Notes under the pieces: generated by a model
Database searches by the model: none
Told to the model about the DNA's origin: nothing
What the model saw: the letters and a program-made list of their open reading frames with translations, nothing else
Part shown: piece by piece, positions 1-8,888 of the stretch
Layout: each line of letters starts with the position of its first letter
Numbering within the stretch: the stretch's first letter is position 1
Program-made: the position numbers and the translations under genes
Assembly: GCA_011390635.1 (NCBI GenBank)
Contig: JAABSA010000005.1
Location: 82,099-146,098, forward strand
Source: Desulfotignum sp.
GTDB taxonomy: Bacteria > Desulfobacterota > Desulfobacteria > Desulfobacterales > Desulfobacteraceae
Direction of reading: 5' to 3'
Length of the DNA: 64,000 nt

Positions 1-1
1 C

Positions 2-823
2 ACTGCCGGCACCGGGTCGGAAGTGACCCGGGTCGCGGTTATTTCCGACCCGGATAATGACCGCAAATTATTGTTCACATCCGGGTTTCTCATGCCGGAT
101 GCAGCCATTATTGATGCAAGGATGACCCTGACCCTGCCTTCCGCCATCACGGCAGCAACTGCCATGGATGCCCTGTCCCATGCGGTTGAAGCCTGCCTGT
201 GCCTGGGAAGAAATCCGTTGAGTACTGCCCATGCCCATGAAGCCATTGCACTGATCTCGCACCATCTTCTGCCGGTGATCCGGAACCCGGGCCATAAACC
301 GGGCCGCCTGGCCCTGGCTGCAGCCGCCACCCTTGCAGGCATGGCGTTTTCCAATTCCATGGTGGGCATGGTCCATATGCTGGGTCATTCAGTGGGGTCT
401 GTCTGTCATGTGGCCCACGGGACCTGCATGGCTATTCTTCTGCCCTATGGCATGGCATATAATTTTCACAGAACCAACTCCCAGCTGGCTGATCTGCTGC
501 TGCCCATGGCCGGTGCAGATCTGTTTGCCAGAACCAGCCCCGCAGACCGGGCCCAAAAAGCCGTTGACTGGGTACACCAGATGAACCGCAGGCTGCATCA
601 AGCCACCGCAGGTGCGCATACTGTCTGCCTCAGGGAGATAAAAGGCCCGGACGGCAGTACCCTGGTTCCCGGGCACCTGCTGCCAAAGATTGCACACACT
701 GCCCTGGGGGACGGCAGTATTTTTTACAACCCGGAAGACCTGGATTATGACGATTGCCTCATGGTGCTGGAAGCTGCCCATGGGGGCACTCCCCTGGACC
801 GGTCCCGGGTGAAAAAAGGATAA
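2..823 (+). CDS. Iron-containing alcohol dehydrogenase, C-terminal part
   Basis: The gene enters from the left edge. The open frame at base 2 begins with the family motif TAGTGSE, which follows the nucleotide-binding domain of group III Fe-alcohol dehydrogenases. The metal site is visible: Asp and His in DALSHAVEA, and two His in the segment HMLGHSVGSVCHVAHGTC. Known members interconvert alcohols and aldehydes with NAD(P)H in the cytoplasm. An aldehyde:ferredoxin oxidoreductase starts 80 bases downstream on the same strand, so an alcohol-aldehyde-acid oxidation route is a fair inference. The substrate cannot be told. The N-terminal third lies outside the window. Confidence 0.9.
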   Translation, partial: TAGTGSEVTRVAVISDPDNDRKLLFTSGFLMPDAAIIDARMTLTLPSAITAATAMDALSHAVEACLCLGRNPLSTAHAHEAIALISHHLLPVIRNPGHKPGRLALAAAATLAGMAFSNSMVGMVHMLGHSVGSVCHVAHGTCMAILLPYGMAYNFHRTNSQLADLLLPMAGADLFARTSPADRAQKAVDWVHQMNRRLHQATAGAHTVCLREIKGPDGSTLVPGHLLPKIAHTALGDGSIFYNPEDLDYDDCLMVLEAAHGGTPLDRSRVKKG

Positions 824-903
824 CAGCCCCATTTTTATACAAGAATTATTGACACTACCTGCATCCGACTGTGGTGAAAACACTTTATTTGCGGAGATAC
901 CTT

Positions 904-2868
904 ATGAACACACCCCGACGTAACAGCGGTTTTATGGGGAAAATAATGGTTGTGGACCTGTCTGCACAGACCATTGACATCGAACCGGTTTCTCCCAGGG
1001 TATACCGCCTGTTACTATCCGGCATGGGCCTGGCCGCCCATGTGCTGTATCACAGGATACCTGCATATGCCGATCCTTTGGGACCTGACAATATGCTGGG
1101 ATTTGTGTCCGGCCTGCTCACCGGCACAGGCTCCCTGTTCACCGGGCGGTGGATGGTCACAGGCCTCTCCCCGTTAACCGGTGGATGGGGGGAGGCCAAC
1201 TGCGGCGGGCATTTTTCTCCTGCCATCAAGCGCTGCGGTGTGGACGGCATTTTTTTTACCGGTATCAGCTCCAAACCGGTATACCTGTATGTAGACGACA
1301 CCACAGCCCAATTGAAAGATGCCACTGACATCTGGGGGTTGGATACCGTGGAAACCGAAACCTTTCTTTGCAGCCGGACACCGGGCGCAAAAACAGCCTG
1401 TATCGGACCGGCCGGAGAACGCTTGTCCCTGATGGCAGGGGTATCCACGGACAAGGGCCGCATGGCTGCCCGGTCAGGCCTTGGTGCGGTCATGGGATCC
1501 AAACGCTTGAAAGCCCTGGTTCTGGCAGGCAACAAGCGGATAGGTGTCCACAACAAAGAAGCCATGAAACGCATTTCCCGGATCTGCAACAAATGGGTGC
1601 AGTTCCAGCCGCCTTTTCTGCCGGGTTTTCTTACAGCACCGGTGGGGGCACTTTTGCGAATCATGCCGTGGGTATTCACACAGGACGGCCTTTTGTATAA
1701 AATGCTGCTCAGAAAATGGGGCACGGTTTCCATGAACCAGATATCAGTGGAAATGGGAGATTCTCCGATTCAAAACTGGAAAGGCAGCAACCGCAACTGG
1801 AGATTTTTTAAAAGCCTGTCCGCCAACCCGGATGTGTTCACCAAAAAAGAAACCCGCAAATTTCACTGCTACTCATGCCCCCTGGGATGCGGGGGCATCT
1901 GCCAAACCAAAGGGAAATATGCACAGACCCACAAACCGGAATATGAAACCGTGCTTTCCTTTGGCGGGTTTGTATTGAACCGGGATGTGAACACCATCTT
2001 TGAGGTCAATGAAACCCTGAACCGGGCCGGCATGGACAGTATTTCCGCGGGTCATGCCGTGGCCTTTGCCATGGAATGCTTTGAAAAAAAAATCATCACA
2101 GTACAGGATACTGGAGGCATGGCCCTGGAATGGGGCAGCCCCGATGCACTCACATGGCTGGTGGAGCAGATGATCTACCGGCAGGGCATCGGCCATATCC
2201 TTGCGGACGGGGTGGCCCGGGCCGCCAGGCACCTGGGCAGGGGAAGTGACGCTTTTGCATTCCATGCCGGGAACCAGGAACTGGCCATGCATGACGGGCG
2301 CAATGATCCGGGGTTTGCACTGCACTACAGTGTGGAACCCGCACCGGGCAGGCACACCAATGGAGCCTGGCTCTATTATGAGATGTACCAGCTGTGGAAA
2401 AAAGTGAGCACAGCACCCCGAATGCCCCTGGTTTATTCCAAAGCCCGCAAATATGCAACCGGGCCTGACAAGGCTGCCATGGGCAGTGCCAACTCCAGGT
2501 TTTTGAATGTCATGAACGGGGCAGGGATGTGCCAGTTCGGTGCATTTATGGGAGCCAACCGGATCAGAATATTTGACTGGCTCAATGCCGCCACAGGCTG
2601 GCACATGACACCGGATGAATACATGGAAGCAGGCACGCGGATCCAGACCTTGAAACAGGCTTTCAACCGCAAGCACGGCATCCAGCCAAAAAGTTTTATT
2701 GTCAAAGGCAGACCCGTAGGAGATCCGCCCATGACCCACGGGGCAAACAAGGACCGCAGTGTGGATATCGACACCCTGGCAGCAGATTACTGGGAGGCAT
2801 TCGGCTGGGACAGAAACACCGGACACCCATCTGAACAGCAGATTGAAGCAGTCATCAGCATTTCATAA
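904..2868 (+). CDS. Tungsten-dependent aldehyde:ferredoxin oxidoreductase
   Basis: A 654-residue AOR-family protein. Members oxidise aldehydes to acids in the cytoplasm with a bis-tungstopterin cofactor and one [4Fe-4S] cluster, passing electrons to ferredoxin. The cluster ligands are visible as Cys322-x2-Cys325-x3-Cys329 plus Cys543 in GAGMCQFG. The N-terminal GKIMVVDLS and the GMGLAAHVLY region are typical of the pterin-binding domain 1. I chose ATG 904 because GGAG lies 8 bases upstream; a GTG at 871 in the same frame has no such site. A ferredoxin gene follows after 16 bases and is the likely electron acceptor. The aldehyde substrate is unknown. Confidence 0.92.
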   Translation: MNTPRRNSGFMGKIMVVDLSAQTIDIEPVSPRVYRLLLSGMGLAAHVLYHRIPAYADPLGPDNMLGFVSGLLTGTGSLFTGRWMVTGLSPLTGGWGEANCGGHFSPAIKRCGVDGIFFTGISSKPVYLYVDDTTAQLKDATDIWGLDTVETETFLCSRTPGAKTACIGPAGERLSLMAGVSTDKGRMAARSGLGAVMGSKRLKALVLAGNKRIGVHNKEAMKRISRICNKWVQFQPPFLPGFLTAPVGALLRIMPWVFTQDGLLYKMLLRKWGTVSMNQISVEMGDSPIQNWKGSNRNWRFFKSLSANPDVFTKKETRKFHCYSCPLGCGGICQTKGKYAQTHKPEYETVLSFGGFVLNRDVNTIFEVNETLNRAGMDSISAGHAVAFAMECFEKKIITVQDTGGMALEWGSPDALTWLVEQMIYRQGIGHILADGVARAARHLGRGSDAFAFHAGNQELAMHDGRNDPGFALHYSVEPAPGRHTNGAWLYYEMYQLWKKVSTAPRMPLVYSKARKYATGPDKAAMGSANSRFLNVMNGAGMCQFGAFMGANRIRIFDWLNAATGWHMTPDEYMEAGTRIQTLKQAFNRKHGIQPKSFIVKGRPVGDPPMTHGANKDRSVDIDTLAADYWEAFGWDRNTGHPSEQQIEAVISIS

Positions 2869-2884
2869 TCCAGGAGAAATTTTT

Positions 2885-3304
2885 ATGTCTTTTTTCATTA
2901 CCACAGACTGCACCGGATGCACCGCCTGCCGGGTCATCTGCCCCACCCATGCCATCGTTGGCAAAAAAAAACACCGGCATCGTATTATAGATTCAGCCTG
3001 TATCAACTGCGGGACCTGCGGGCGGGTCTGCCCTGCCAAAGCTGTGGCAAATCCCTTTGGCAGAATTGTTGCAAAGATCCCCAGAAAAGAATGGGTCCGT
3101 CCCCTGTTTGATCTGGAGCTGTGCATGGCCTGCCATATCTGTATAGATGCCTGTCCGGTCAATGCCCTGGATGCGGTCCTGCAAAAGATACAAGACCTGC
3201 ATCCCTATCCTGTGCTGGCCCGGGAAAAAGACTGCATGGCCTGCGGATTCTGTGCTGCAGAATGCCCGGTGGATGCCGTGACCCTGGAAAAAAGGCAGGG
3301 ATGA
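2885..3304 (+). CDS. Ferredoxin with four 4Fe-4S motifs
   Basis: A 139-residue iron-sulfur protein. Four C-x2-C-x2-C-x3-C-P motifs are visible: CTGCTACRVICP, CINCGTCGRVCP, CMACHICIDACP and CMACGFCAAECP, so up to four [4Fe-4S] clusters are expected in two bacterial ferredoxin-type halves. It starts 16 bases after the aldehyde oxidoreductase stop, with AGGAG 8 bases before ATG 2885. It most likely takes electrons from that enzyme. The open frame extends further upstream inside the oxidoreductase gene, but that part has no start signal. Confidence 0.9.
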   Translation: MSFFITTDCTGCTACRVICPTHAIVGKKKHRHRIIDSACINCGTCGRVCPAKAVANPFGRIVAKIPRKEWVRPLFDLELCMACHICIDACPVNALDAVLQKIQDLHPYPVLAREKDCMACGFCAAECPVDAVTLEKRQG

Positions 3305-3380
3305 TCGGCCAGGACCGCCGGAACAAACGGTGCCGACAACCCAAAAAAACGTCAGCTGTTGCCATGGATGTATCCGCGCT

Positions 3381-4046
3381 TCAGTGAATTTTCAGATCCG
3401 CCTTTATGGCATCCAGCCCGATGCGTTCAACCATCCTGCCCATGCGTTCCCGCTTTGAATTTTTCCGGTAATAGTCCACAACCGCTGCAACCATTTCCAG
3501 GGCATCATTCTTGGACAGATCTTCCATCAGCACATCGGCAAGCCTGGGGTTTGCAGAGCCGTTACCGCCGATCAGAAGGGTCCAGCCATTGGCAGTCCCG
3601 TATAGGGAAATGTCCTTGATGCAGTTTTCAGCGCACTGGATCTTGCAGCCGCTGACAGCCATTTTCATTTTACTGGGCAGCACCATCCCGTGATACATCT
3701 CATCCAGCTTCATTCCCATTTCAATGCTGTCCTGCTTGCCCAGGCGGCAGAACGTGGTCCCGGGACAGACCTTGACACTTCTGACACATAGGCCGACGGC
3801 ATGGCCGGGATCCATTCCCAGATCCTTCCAGACATCATCCACCTGCTCTTCTGTAATGCCCACAAGAGCGATCCTGGCCGCACTGGTGATTTTCAGGGCC
3901 TGCACGTCATATTTTTCAGCGACCCCGGCAAGGGTTCTTAATTGATCAGGGGTGACAATACCACAGGGGATATGGGGTGCAATGGCATAAGTTGCATTCT
4001 CTTTGCCTTTCTGGCGGATAACGCCTTTTTCACCATCTTTCAACAT
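3381..4046 (-). CDS. Small siroheme sulfite/nitrite reductase
   Basis: A 221-residue protein of the nitrite/sulfite reductase family, close in length to the low-molecular-weight assimilatory-type sulfite reductase of Desulfovibrio (about 218 residues). It keeps the siroheme-[4Fe-4S] ligand pattern: Cys94-x5-Cys100 in CPGTTFC and Cys134-x3-Cys138 in SGCKIQC. Such proteins reduce sulfite to sulfide with six electrons. ATG 4046 is preferred because AGGAGG lies 10 bases upstream; a TTG at 4055 would be only one base from that site. It converges with the ferredoxin gene and stands alone. The redox partner is not evident, and a role in assimilation or sulfite detoxification is an inference. Confidence 0.85.
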   Translation of the reverse strand: MLKDGEKGVIRQKGKENATYAIAPHIPCGIVTPDQLRTLAGVAEKYDVQALKITSAARIALVGITEEQVDDVWKDLGMDPGHAVGLCVRSVKVCPGTTFCRLGKQDSIEMGMKLDEMYHGMVLPSKMKMAVSGCKIQCAENCIKDISLYGTANGWTLLIGGNGSANPRLADVLMEDLSKNDALEMVAAVVDYYRKNSKRERMGRMVERIGLDAIKADLKIH

Positions 4047-4234
4047 ATAATTCAAGCCTCCTTTTTGCTTTCCTCTCTCATCGTTGGTGTCTGCGTGCCA
4101 AAAATATTCACCGTGTATGGTGTTTTATGATGCAAAATGCTTTGTGTCAAGGAAATCAGTAAATTACCAAGTGCAGTCAAATGCATAAGGATACACAAAA
4201 ATATCCGGCATTTTTTCTGATGACAATAGTGATC

Positions 4235-5611
4235 TTACCCGTTTGATTTTTTTTGAGAAATGATCCGCAGCTTGCGCCACAGGGCGGCACGGCTGATCCC
4301 CAGAATTTCAGCAGCCTTTGTTTTGTTGTTCTGCGTCACCTCAAGGGCGGTGAGAATATGATTTTGCTCCAGTTCATGCAGTGTGAGAAATGACTTGTCC
4401 GTGCCCACATGACCTGTTGATATCTGGTTTCTAACGGGCTGTTTTTCTGCCATCTGTTTCAGGCGCCTGGGAAGGTGTTGCGGCCCCAGAACATCCCTGT
4501 CCGACAAGATCACGGCGCTTTCAATGATGTGCCGCAGTTCCCTGATATTTCCGGGAAACGTGTATGCCTCAAAAATGGCATACACGTCATCGGAAATGGT
4601 GGTGATCTGTTTTTGAAAGGCCCGGTTGAACTGATCCAGAAAATACCGGCACAACATGGGAATATCTTCTGTGCGGTCCCGCAGGGCAGGCATTTCAAGT
4701 TCAATGGCCCCGATGCGCTGGTACAATTCTCTGCTGAAACTACCCTGGGTGACTTTTGTTTCAAGATCTTTCTGGGTTGACACGATAAACCGGACATCCA
4801 TATCGGCCGTTTTGTGATCCAGTATCTGCAGCATATTCTGCTGGGTGGCAAGGGGCATGTTTTCCATATGATCCAGCAGGATGGTACCACTGAATATCAG
4901 TTTATTTTTTGTGTATTGTTCCGGCTGCGGGGTGACAGATGCCACCAGTTCCGTAAAGCAGAAATCCCTGCTGAAACATCCGCAGTCAAAAGCCAAAAAC
5001 CGCTGGTTTTTGCGGTGGCCCAGCCAATGGATGGTCCTGGCAGCAAGTTCCTTGCCGGTGCCGGTTTCTCCGTTAATAATAACAGGACAATCCAGCGCGG
5101 AAAACCGGTGCACATTTTTTCTCAGACGCTGCATACCCGGACTTTCTCCGATAATCCGGGGTAACCCGGTGTCTTCGTCTGCAAGATCATGCCGGTCCCG
5201 TGCCACACTGACGCCAGATGATGGCGGATTGATGACAAATACGTTGCCGTCACTGCCTGCTGTTTTGATCACATCCCACAGACCTGCCATGGCATCTTTT
5301 TCAAAATACATGGCCCCCAGCGCTTCTGTCGCCTGTTTTGTTTTTTCACTGCCATAGCCTGTGAGCAGTACGGTTCTCAGATCCGGGGCAATCTCCTTTA
5401 GCTTTGTGATGGTCACCAGGCCGTCCATATCCGGCATTTTCAAATCCACAATGGCCAGGTCGATCCGGGTCTTTTTGGCGATATCAAGGGCTTTGATACC
5501 CGAAGATGCTTTTATGGCTTCAAAACCCAGCAAGGATATCCGCTGGGCCATGGAATTGAGCAGCCGTTCTTCATCATCCACAAGCAGAATATATTTTTTG
5601 TTGGCACTCAT
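4235..5611 (-). CDS. NtrC-like response regulator with degenerate AAA+ domain
   Basis: A 458-residue protein with three domains: receiver (residues 6-118, phospho-acceptor Asp56 in VDLKMPD), AAA+ (about 153-385, Walker A GETGTGK at 181-187) and Fis-type helix-turn-helix (about 412-453). Two features needed by sigma-54 activators are missing. The GAFTGA loop expected near residues 217-228 is replaced by unrelated residues, and the Walker B segment reads LLDHME instead of LxDE. The receiver also has EKD where the conserved Lys-Pro normally stands. It probably binds DNA and responds to phosphorylation but is unlikely to activate sigma-54 polymerase. The anion permease gene lies upstream on the same strand, 155 bases away. 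Confidence 0.88.
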   Translation of the reverse strand: MSANKKYILLVDDEERLLNSMAQRISLLGFEAIKASSGIKALDIAKKTRIDLAIVDLKMPDMDGLVTITKLKEIAPDLRTVLLTGYGSEKTKQATEALGAMYFEKDAMAGLWDVIKTAGSDGNVFVINPPSSGVSVARDRHDLADEDTGLPRIIGESPGMQRLRKNVHRFSALDCPVIINGETGTGKELAARTIHWLGHRKNQRFLAFDCGCFSRDFCFTELVASVTPQPEQYTKNKLIFSGTILLDHMENMPLATQQNMLQILDHKTADMDVRFIVSTQKDLETKVTQGSFSRELYQRIGAIELEMPALRDRTEDIPMLCRYFLDQFNRAFQKQITTISDDVYAIFEAYTFPGNIRELRHIIESAVILSDRDVLGPQHLPRRLKQMAEKQPVRNQISTGHVGTDKSFLTLHELEQNHILTALEVTQNNKTKAAEILGISRAALWRKLRIISQKKSNG

Positions 5612-5766
5612 CTTTTTTTACCTGGGGTCTTTCATGACAATGACATTCTCCGGGTTACGGCACTTCAGGCCACGCCCGCCTACCCCAGCCGGGGAAGTTG
5701 ACAGGCTGCCCGTGACCTTATGTTTTTATCATATCCGGCCTATACATCAAAATGAAAAATCCGATA

Positions 5767-7575
5767 TTACACACCATAGAACAGATAAATCATCAACAGT
5801 TCCACAGTGAGGAAAATAAATGTCATGACAATGCCTGCTTTTGCATAGTCCACGGTTCGGTAGCCTCCGGGCCGCATCACCAGGGCGTTCACCTGGTGTG
5901 TGGGCAGAATAAAGCTGTTGGAAGCGGAAATGCCGACAACCAGTGCCGCCATTCTGGGATCCGCACCGGCCATCATCGCCATGTTCATGCAAAGAGGGAC
6001 CAGAAGAACCGTTGCACCGACATTGGAAATGACCAGCGTAAAAAAAGTGGTCATGATACCGATCACCGCCAGCAGAACAATCGGTACCGGTGTTCCCACA
6101 AAACCCAGGACCCCCTGGGCGATAAAGGCAGCAGTGCCGCTTTTTTCAAATGCAATACCCAGCGGAATCAGCCCGGCAAGAAGAAACACCGTCATCCAGT
6201 CCACGGCGCCGTATGCCTCATCGATTGTCAGAACCCCTGTGATGATCATGCCCAGGGCCCCTGACATCAATGCCACGGCCAGGGCGGTATCAAAGAAAAT
6301 GACCTGAAAAAGAGCAATGGCAAGCCAGAAAACTGCAAATACGGCTTTCTGGGGACGTAGAATTTCTCCTTCAAGCGGGGATGCAAAAACCAGTGACCGT
6401 GGTTTTGGTTTATTGTTCAGAATATGAAATTTGTCCCATGGTCCCTGGAGAAGCAGGGTATCTCCCTTGCTCAGCGGAATATAGGTCAGGCCGCTGTAAA
6501 ATTTTTTATTGTCTTTGAACAGAACCAGTGGATTGAGTTGATAATGCTCTTTAAAACTCACTTCATTCAATGTCTTGCCGATCAAATCCGATCTGGGGGA
6601 AACAACCGCTTCCGCTACCCCTGCATTTGTATTGGCGAGGGTGTCTGCAAAGGTTTCCAGGGTGTCTTTTATCTGCCAGCCGTATTCTTCTGCCAGTTTT
6701 TCAATATTTTCCCATTTGCCGGCAACGGCAACATCACAGTTGGCAGAAACGGTTTCGTGGCTCCGGGGAACATGATTGACCGTCTTGACCGAAGGATAAC
6801 TGATCCCGATAACCGTGACCAGAAATTTCGCCCTGACCGTAAGTTCCTCCAGCGTTCCCGTGACACCGGTCTCCGGCACATGCAGTTCCACAATACTGTT
6901 GACCCCCTGGTATTCTCTGGTCAGCATTTCAGATGCCCCTTTACTGAACTTTCCGGTCTGGGCAGGCAGAACAAATTTACCGAAAACCACAAAATACAGC
7001 AGCGCGGCGGCAACCAGTGCCAGTCCGATGGGCGTCTGGGTAAAAAGCCCGAAAGGTGCCAGTTTTTCTCCGCCGACCACCATCAGGTCATTCAACAAAA
7101 TGGTGGGACTTGCGCCGACCAGGGTGATGGTACCACCGATAATGGCACAGAACGCCATGGGCATCAGCACTCTGGATGTGGGGATTCCCATGCGTTTGGA
7201 TATTCTCTGGGTGACGGGCAGAAACAATGCCGCAGCCCCGATATTCTGCATCAAACTGGAAATCACGGCGACGGAACCGGCAATAAACAGAATGATCCTG
7301 TTTTCACTTTTGCCGGCCAGGGCCATGATCGGCTTTGCCACCTTGTTCATCACCCCGGTTTTATCAAGGCCTGCGCCGATGATGATAACAGCGATAATGG
7401 AACAGACCGCGTTGCTGGAAAGACCTGAAAAGGCTTCCTTTGGCGTAACCAGGCCGATAAGGGGAAGCAGCACCATCATCATGATTCCCACAACATCCAC
7501 TCTGACCCATTCAAAAACAAATAAAAAAATAACAAAAACAAGGACTGTCATTGTCAATATCATATCAGGTGTCAT
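5767..7575 (-). CDS. SLC13/DASS-type anion permease with two TrkA-C domains
   Basis: A 602-residue inner membrane transporter. Hydrophobic segments at the N-terminus (about 1-190) and C-terminus (about 410-600) flank a soluble middle region (about 205-390) with the look of two RCK_C/TrkA_C domains, the layout of SLC13-family permeases annotated for sulfate or dicarboxylates. The repeated SSLMQNIGAAALFLP and ISNVGATVLLVP segments match the paired SNT-like substrate and sodium motifs of the family. Start ATG 7575 has GGAG 10 bases upstream. It is surrounded by regulators, which suggests tightly controlled uptake. Sulfate is plausible in this type of organism, but the substrate is an inference. 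Confidence 0.85.
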   Translation of the reverse strand: MTPDMILTMTVLVFVIFLFVFEWVRVDVVGIMMMVLLPLIGLVTPKEAFSGLSSNAVCSIIAVIIIGAGLDKTGVMNKVAKPIMALAGKSENRIILFIAGSVAVISSLMQNIGAAALFLPVTQRISKRMGIPTSRVLMPMAFCAIIGGTITLVGASPTILLNDLMVVGGEKLAPFGLFTQTPIGLALVAAALLYFVVFGKFVLPAQTGKFSKGASEMLTREYQGVNSIVELHVPETGVTGTLEELTVRAKFLVTVIGISYPSVKTVNHVPRSHETVSANCDVAVAGKWENIEKLAEEYGWQIKDTLETFADTLANTNAGVAEAVVSPRSDLIGKTLNEVSFKEHYQLNPLVLFKDNKKFYSGLTYIPLSKGDTLLLQGPWDKFHILNNKPKPRSLVFASPLEGEILRPQKAVFAVFWLAIALFQVIFFDTALAVALMSGALGMIITGVLTIDEAYGAVDWMTVFLLAGLIPLGIAFEKSGTAAFIAQGVLGFVGTPVPIVLLAVIGIMTTFFTLVISNVGATVLLVPLCMNMAMMAGADPRMAALVVGISASNSFILPTHQVNALVMRPGGYRTVDYAKAGIVMTFIFLTVELLMIYLFYGV

Positions 7576-7725
7576 TCAATTTAGTCTCCGTTTAATAGTT
7601 GTCATATTAGAATTCTCGATGGTAAACGGGGTCAGCATGTGTTGTTGGCGTTATTCACCACAGCCGCAGTACCCCATGACGGCAGAAATAATGCCAATAA
7701 CGCAAGCCTGGCCCCACAAGTCCCG

Positions 7726-7806
7726 CTATTTTTTCTTGCGGAAAAAATAACAGAGGACTGATACCGAAAAAATCAATACCATTCCGAAAACAAACTGGGT
7801 ATCCAT
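7726..7806 (-). CDS. 26-residue single-span membrane peptide
   Basis: A very short gene: the peptide begins MDTQFVFG, has one hydrophobic span (residues 5-22) and ends in RKKK, which predicts a cytoplasmic C-terminus. The evidence for translation is a perfect AAGGAGG ribosome site five bases before ATG 7806. It lies between the UspA-receiver gene (16 bases upstream) and the anion permease (150 bases downstream) on the same strand. Tiny membrane peptides next to transporters are known as accessory subunits (for example MetS next to MetP), so a permease partner is a reasonable guess. No family was recognised. The same frame continues past its TAG stop with a second hydrophobic stretch to base 7651. 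Confidence 0.6.
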   Translation of the reverse strand: MDTQFVFGMVLIFSVSVLCYFFRKKK

Positions 7807-7822
7807 GATCTCCTCCTTATCC

Positions 7823-8746
7823 TTAGTCTATGGCATAGACACAAAAAGTCTGTGCAATTACCGGCTCTTTTTCTTCTGGTGATCCCAGGCTGTTCAAAAT
7901 TTTTCTGAAAAATCCCCAGAAACTTCCCATATCCTCTTTTTCAAAATAAACCGATTCCAGTGCTTCGGTTGCTTCCTTGAGTTTTGCATCCCCGTGGCCG
8001 GTGAGCAGGGAACTGGGGATGGTGCTGTCAATTTCTTTTACCCTGGCAATCAGATCAAGACCGTCCATATCCGGCAGCCGCTGGTCGATAATTGCCAGAT
8101 GGACCGTTTTTGTCTGCAGGATATCAAGCGCTTCTTTCCCATCTAAAGCAGTGAGCGGTTCATGGCCCTGGAGCCTGATTCTGTCAGCCAAAGCATTCAG
8201 AAATCTGGGGTTGTCATCCACCAGCAATATGTGAATATCTTCCTTGGATCGGGTTGCATGAGGGCTTCTTGTTTTGGCCTTCGCTTTTGCCATGCCGGCC
8301 GGATTTTCCGTGATGATATATTCAGGCTTACCGTAATCCTTTATGACAGCGTCAATGGCGGTATCAATGTCTGAATAATGCACCATATGGGTGAATGCAA
8401 GGCCCTTGTCCCCTGCTTTGGTGTGGAAACTTTCCGCATTCCGGTCAGCATTTTTTTTAAATTCTTCAAAAGCCACATCATGGGCATTTGAAAAAAATTC
8501 GGTGACATCATGGGTAAGATTGGCACAATTCACAGCGATGATGCCGCAGCCCATCCGCTTTGCCATCTCAAGGGTATAGGAAACCATGGTTTCGGGAAAA
8601 AGGCTTTCATATGTGGCAACCGCGATCTTCCGGCGGGCATTATCCTCAGATGCCGCACCCTTCGTCTCATGGGTCTGGTCCCGGCTGCCGACCGCCTGAT
8701 CATCCACCTTTCCTGATTTTGTTTTTGATTTATTAAACAATGTCAT
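7823..8746 (-). CDS. UspA-like domain fused to a response-regulator receiver
   Basis: A 307-residue cytoplasmic protein. Residues 39-150 resemble a universal stress protein fold (IAVATYES start, IITENPAG near the end). Residues 171-290 are a receiver with VDD, phospho-acceptor Asp221 in IIDQRLPDMDG and LLTGHG. The receiver lacks the Lys-Pro pair and has YFEKED instead, as does the NtrC-like regulator at 4235-5611; both share the pattern ATEALxxxYFEK, so the two receivers are probably paralogous and may share a partner. The UspA part lacks a clear G-x2-G-x9-G(S/T) ATP motif. AGAGGA lies 7 bases before ATG 8746. It heads the minus-strand group with the membrane peptide and permease. Confidence 0.85.
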   Translation of the reverse strand: MTLFNKSKTKSGKVDDQAVGSRDQTHETKGAASEDNARRKIAVATYESLFPETMVSYTLEMAKRMGCGIIAVNCANLTHDVTEFFSNAHDVAFEEFKKNADRNAESFHTKAGDKGLAFTHMVHYSDIDTAIDAVIKDYGKPEYIITENPAGMAKAKAKTRSPHATRSKEDIHILLVDDNPRFLNALADRIRLQGHEPLTALDGKEALDILQTKTVHLAIIDQRLPDMDGLDLIARVKEIDSTIPSSLLTGHGDAKLKEATEALESVYFEKEDMGSFWGFFRKILNSLGSPEEKEPVIAQTFCVYAID

Positions 8747-8760
8747 AAATGGTCCTCTGA

Positions 8761-8816
8761 TTTAGTGTTTACATTTTAGTGTTTAAATTTTTCATTTTTT
8801 GTCATTTTAATGTTTA
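8761..8816. repeat. Three direct repeats TTTARTGTTTA in a divergent promoter region
   Basis: The 142-base gap between the divergent UspA-receiver and receiver genes is very AT-rich. It holds TTTAGTGTTTA at 8761-8771 and again at 8775-8785, and TTTAATGTTTA at 8806-8816. The spacings are 14 and 31 bases. This could be a binding site for one of the neighbouring regulators, controlling both directions. That function is only inferred from position and repetition. Confidence 0.4.
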
Positions 8817-8888
8817 CAAATGAAACAAATCAAATTATATTGAGATATAAATTAAAATTTTTAAACAGTCAACACAAAAGATTGATTT

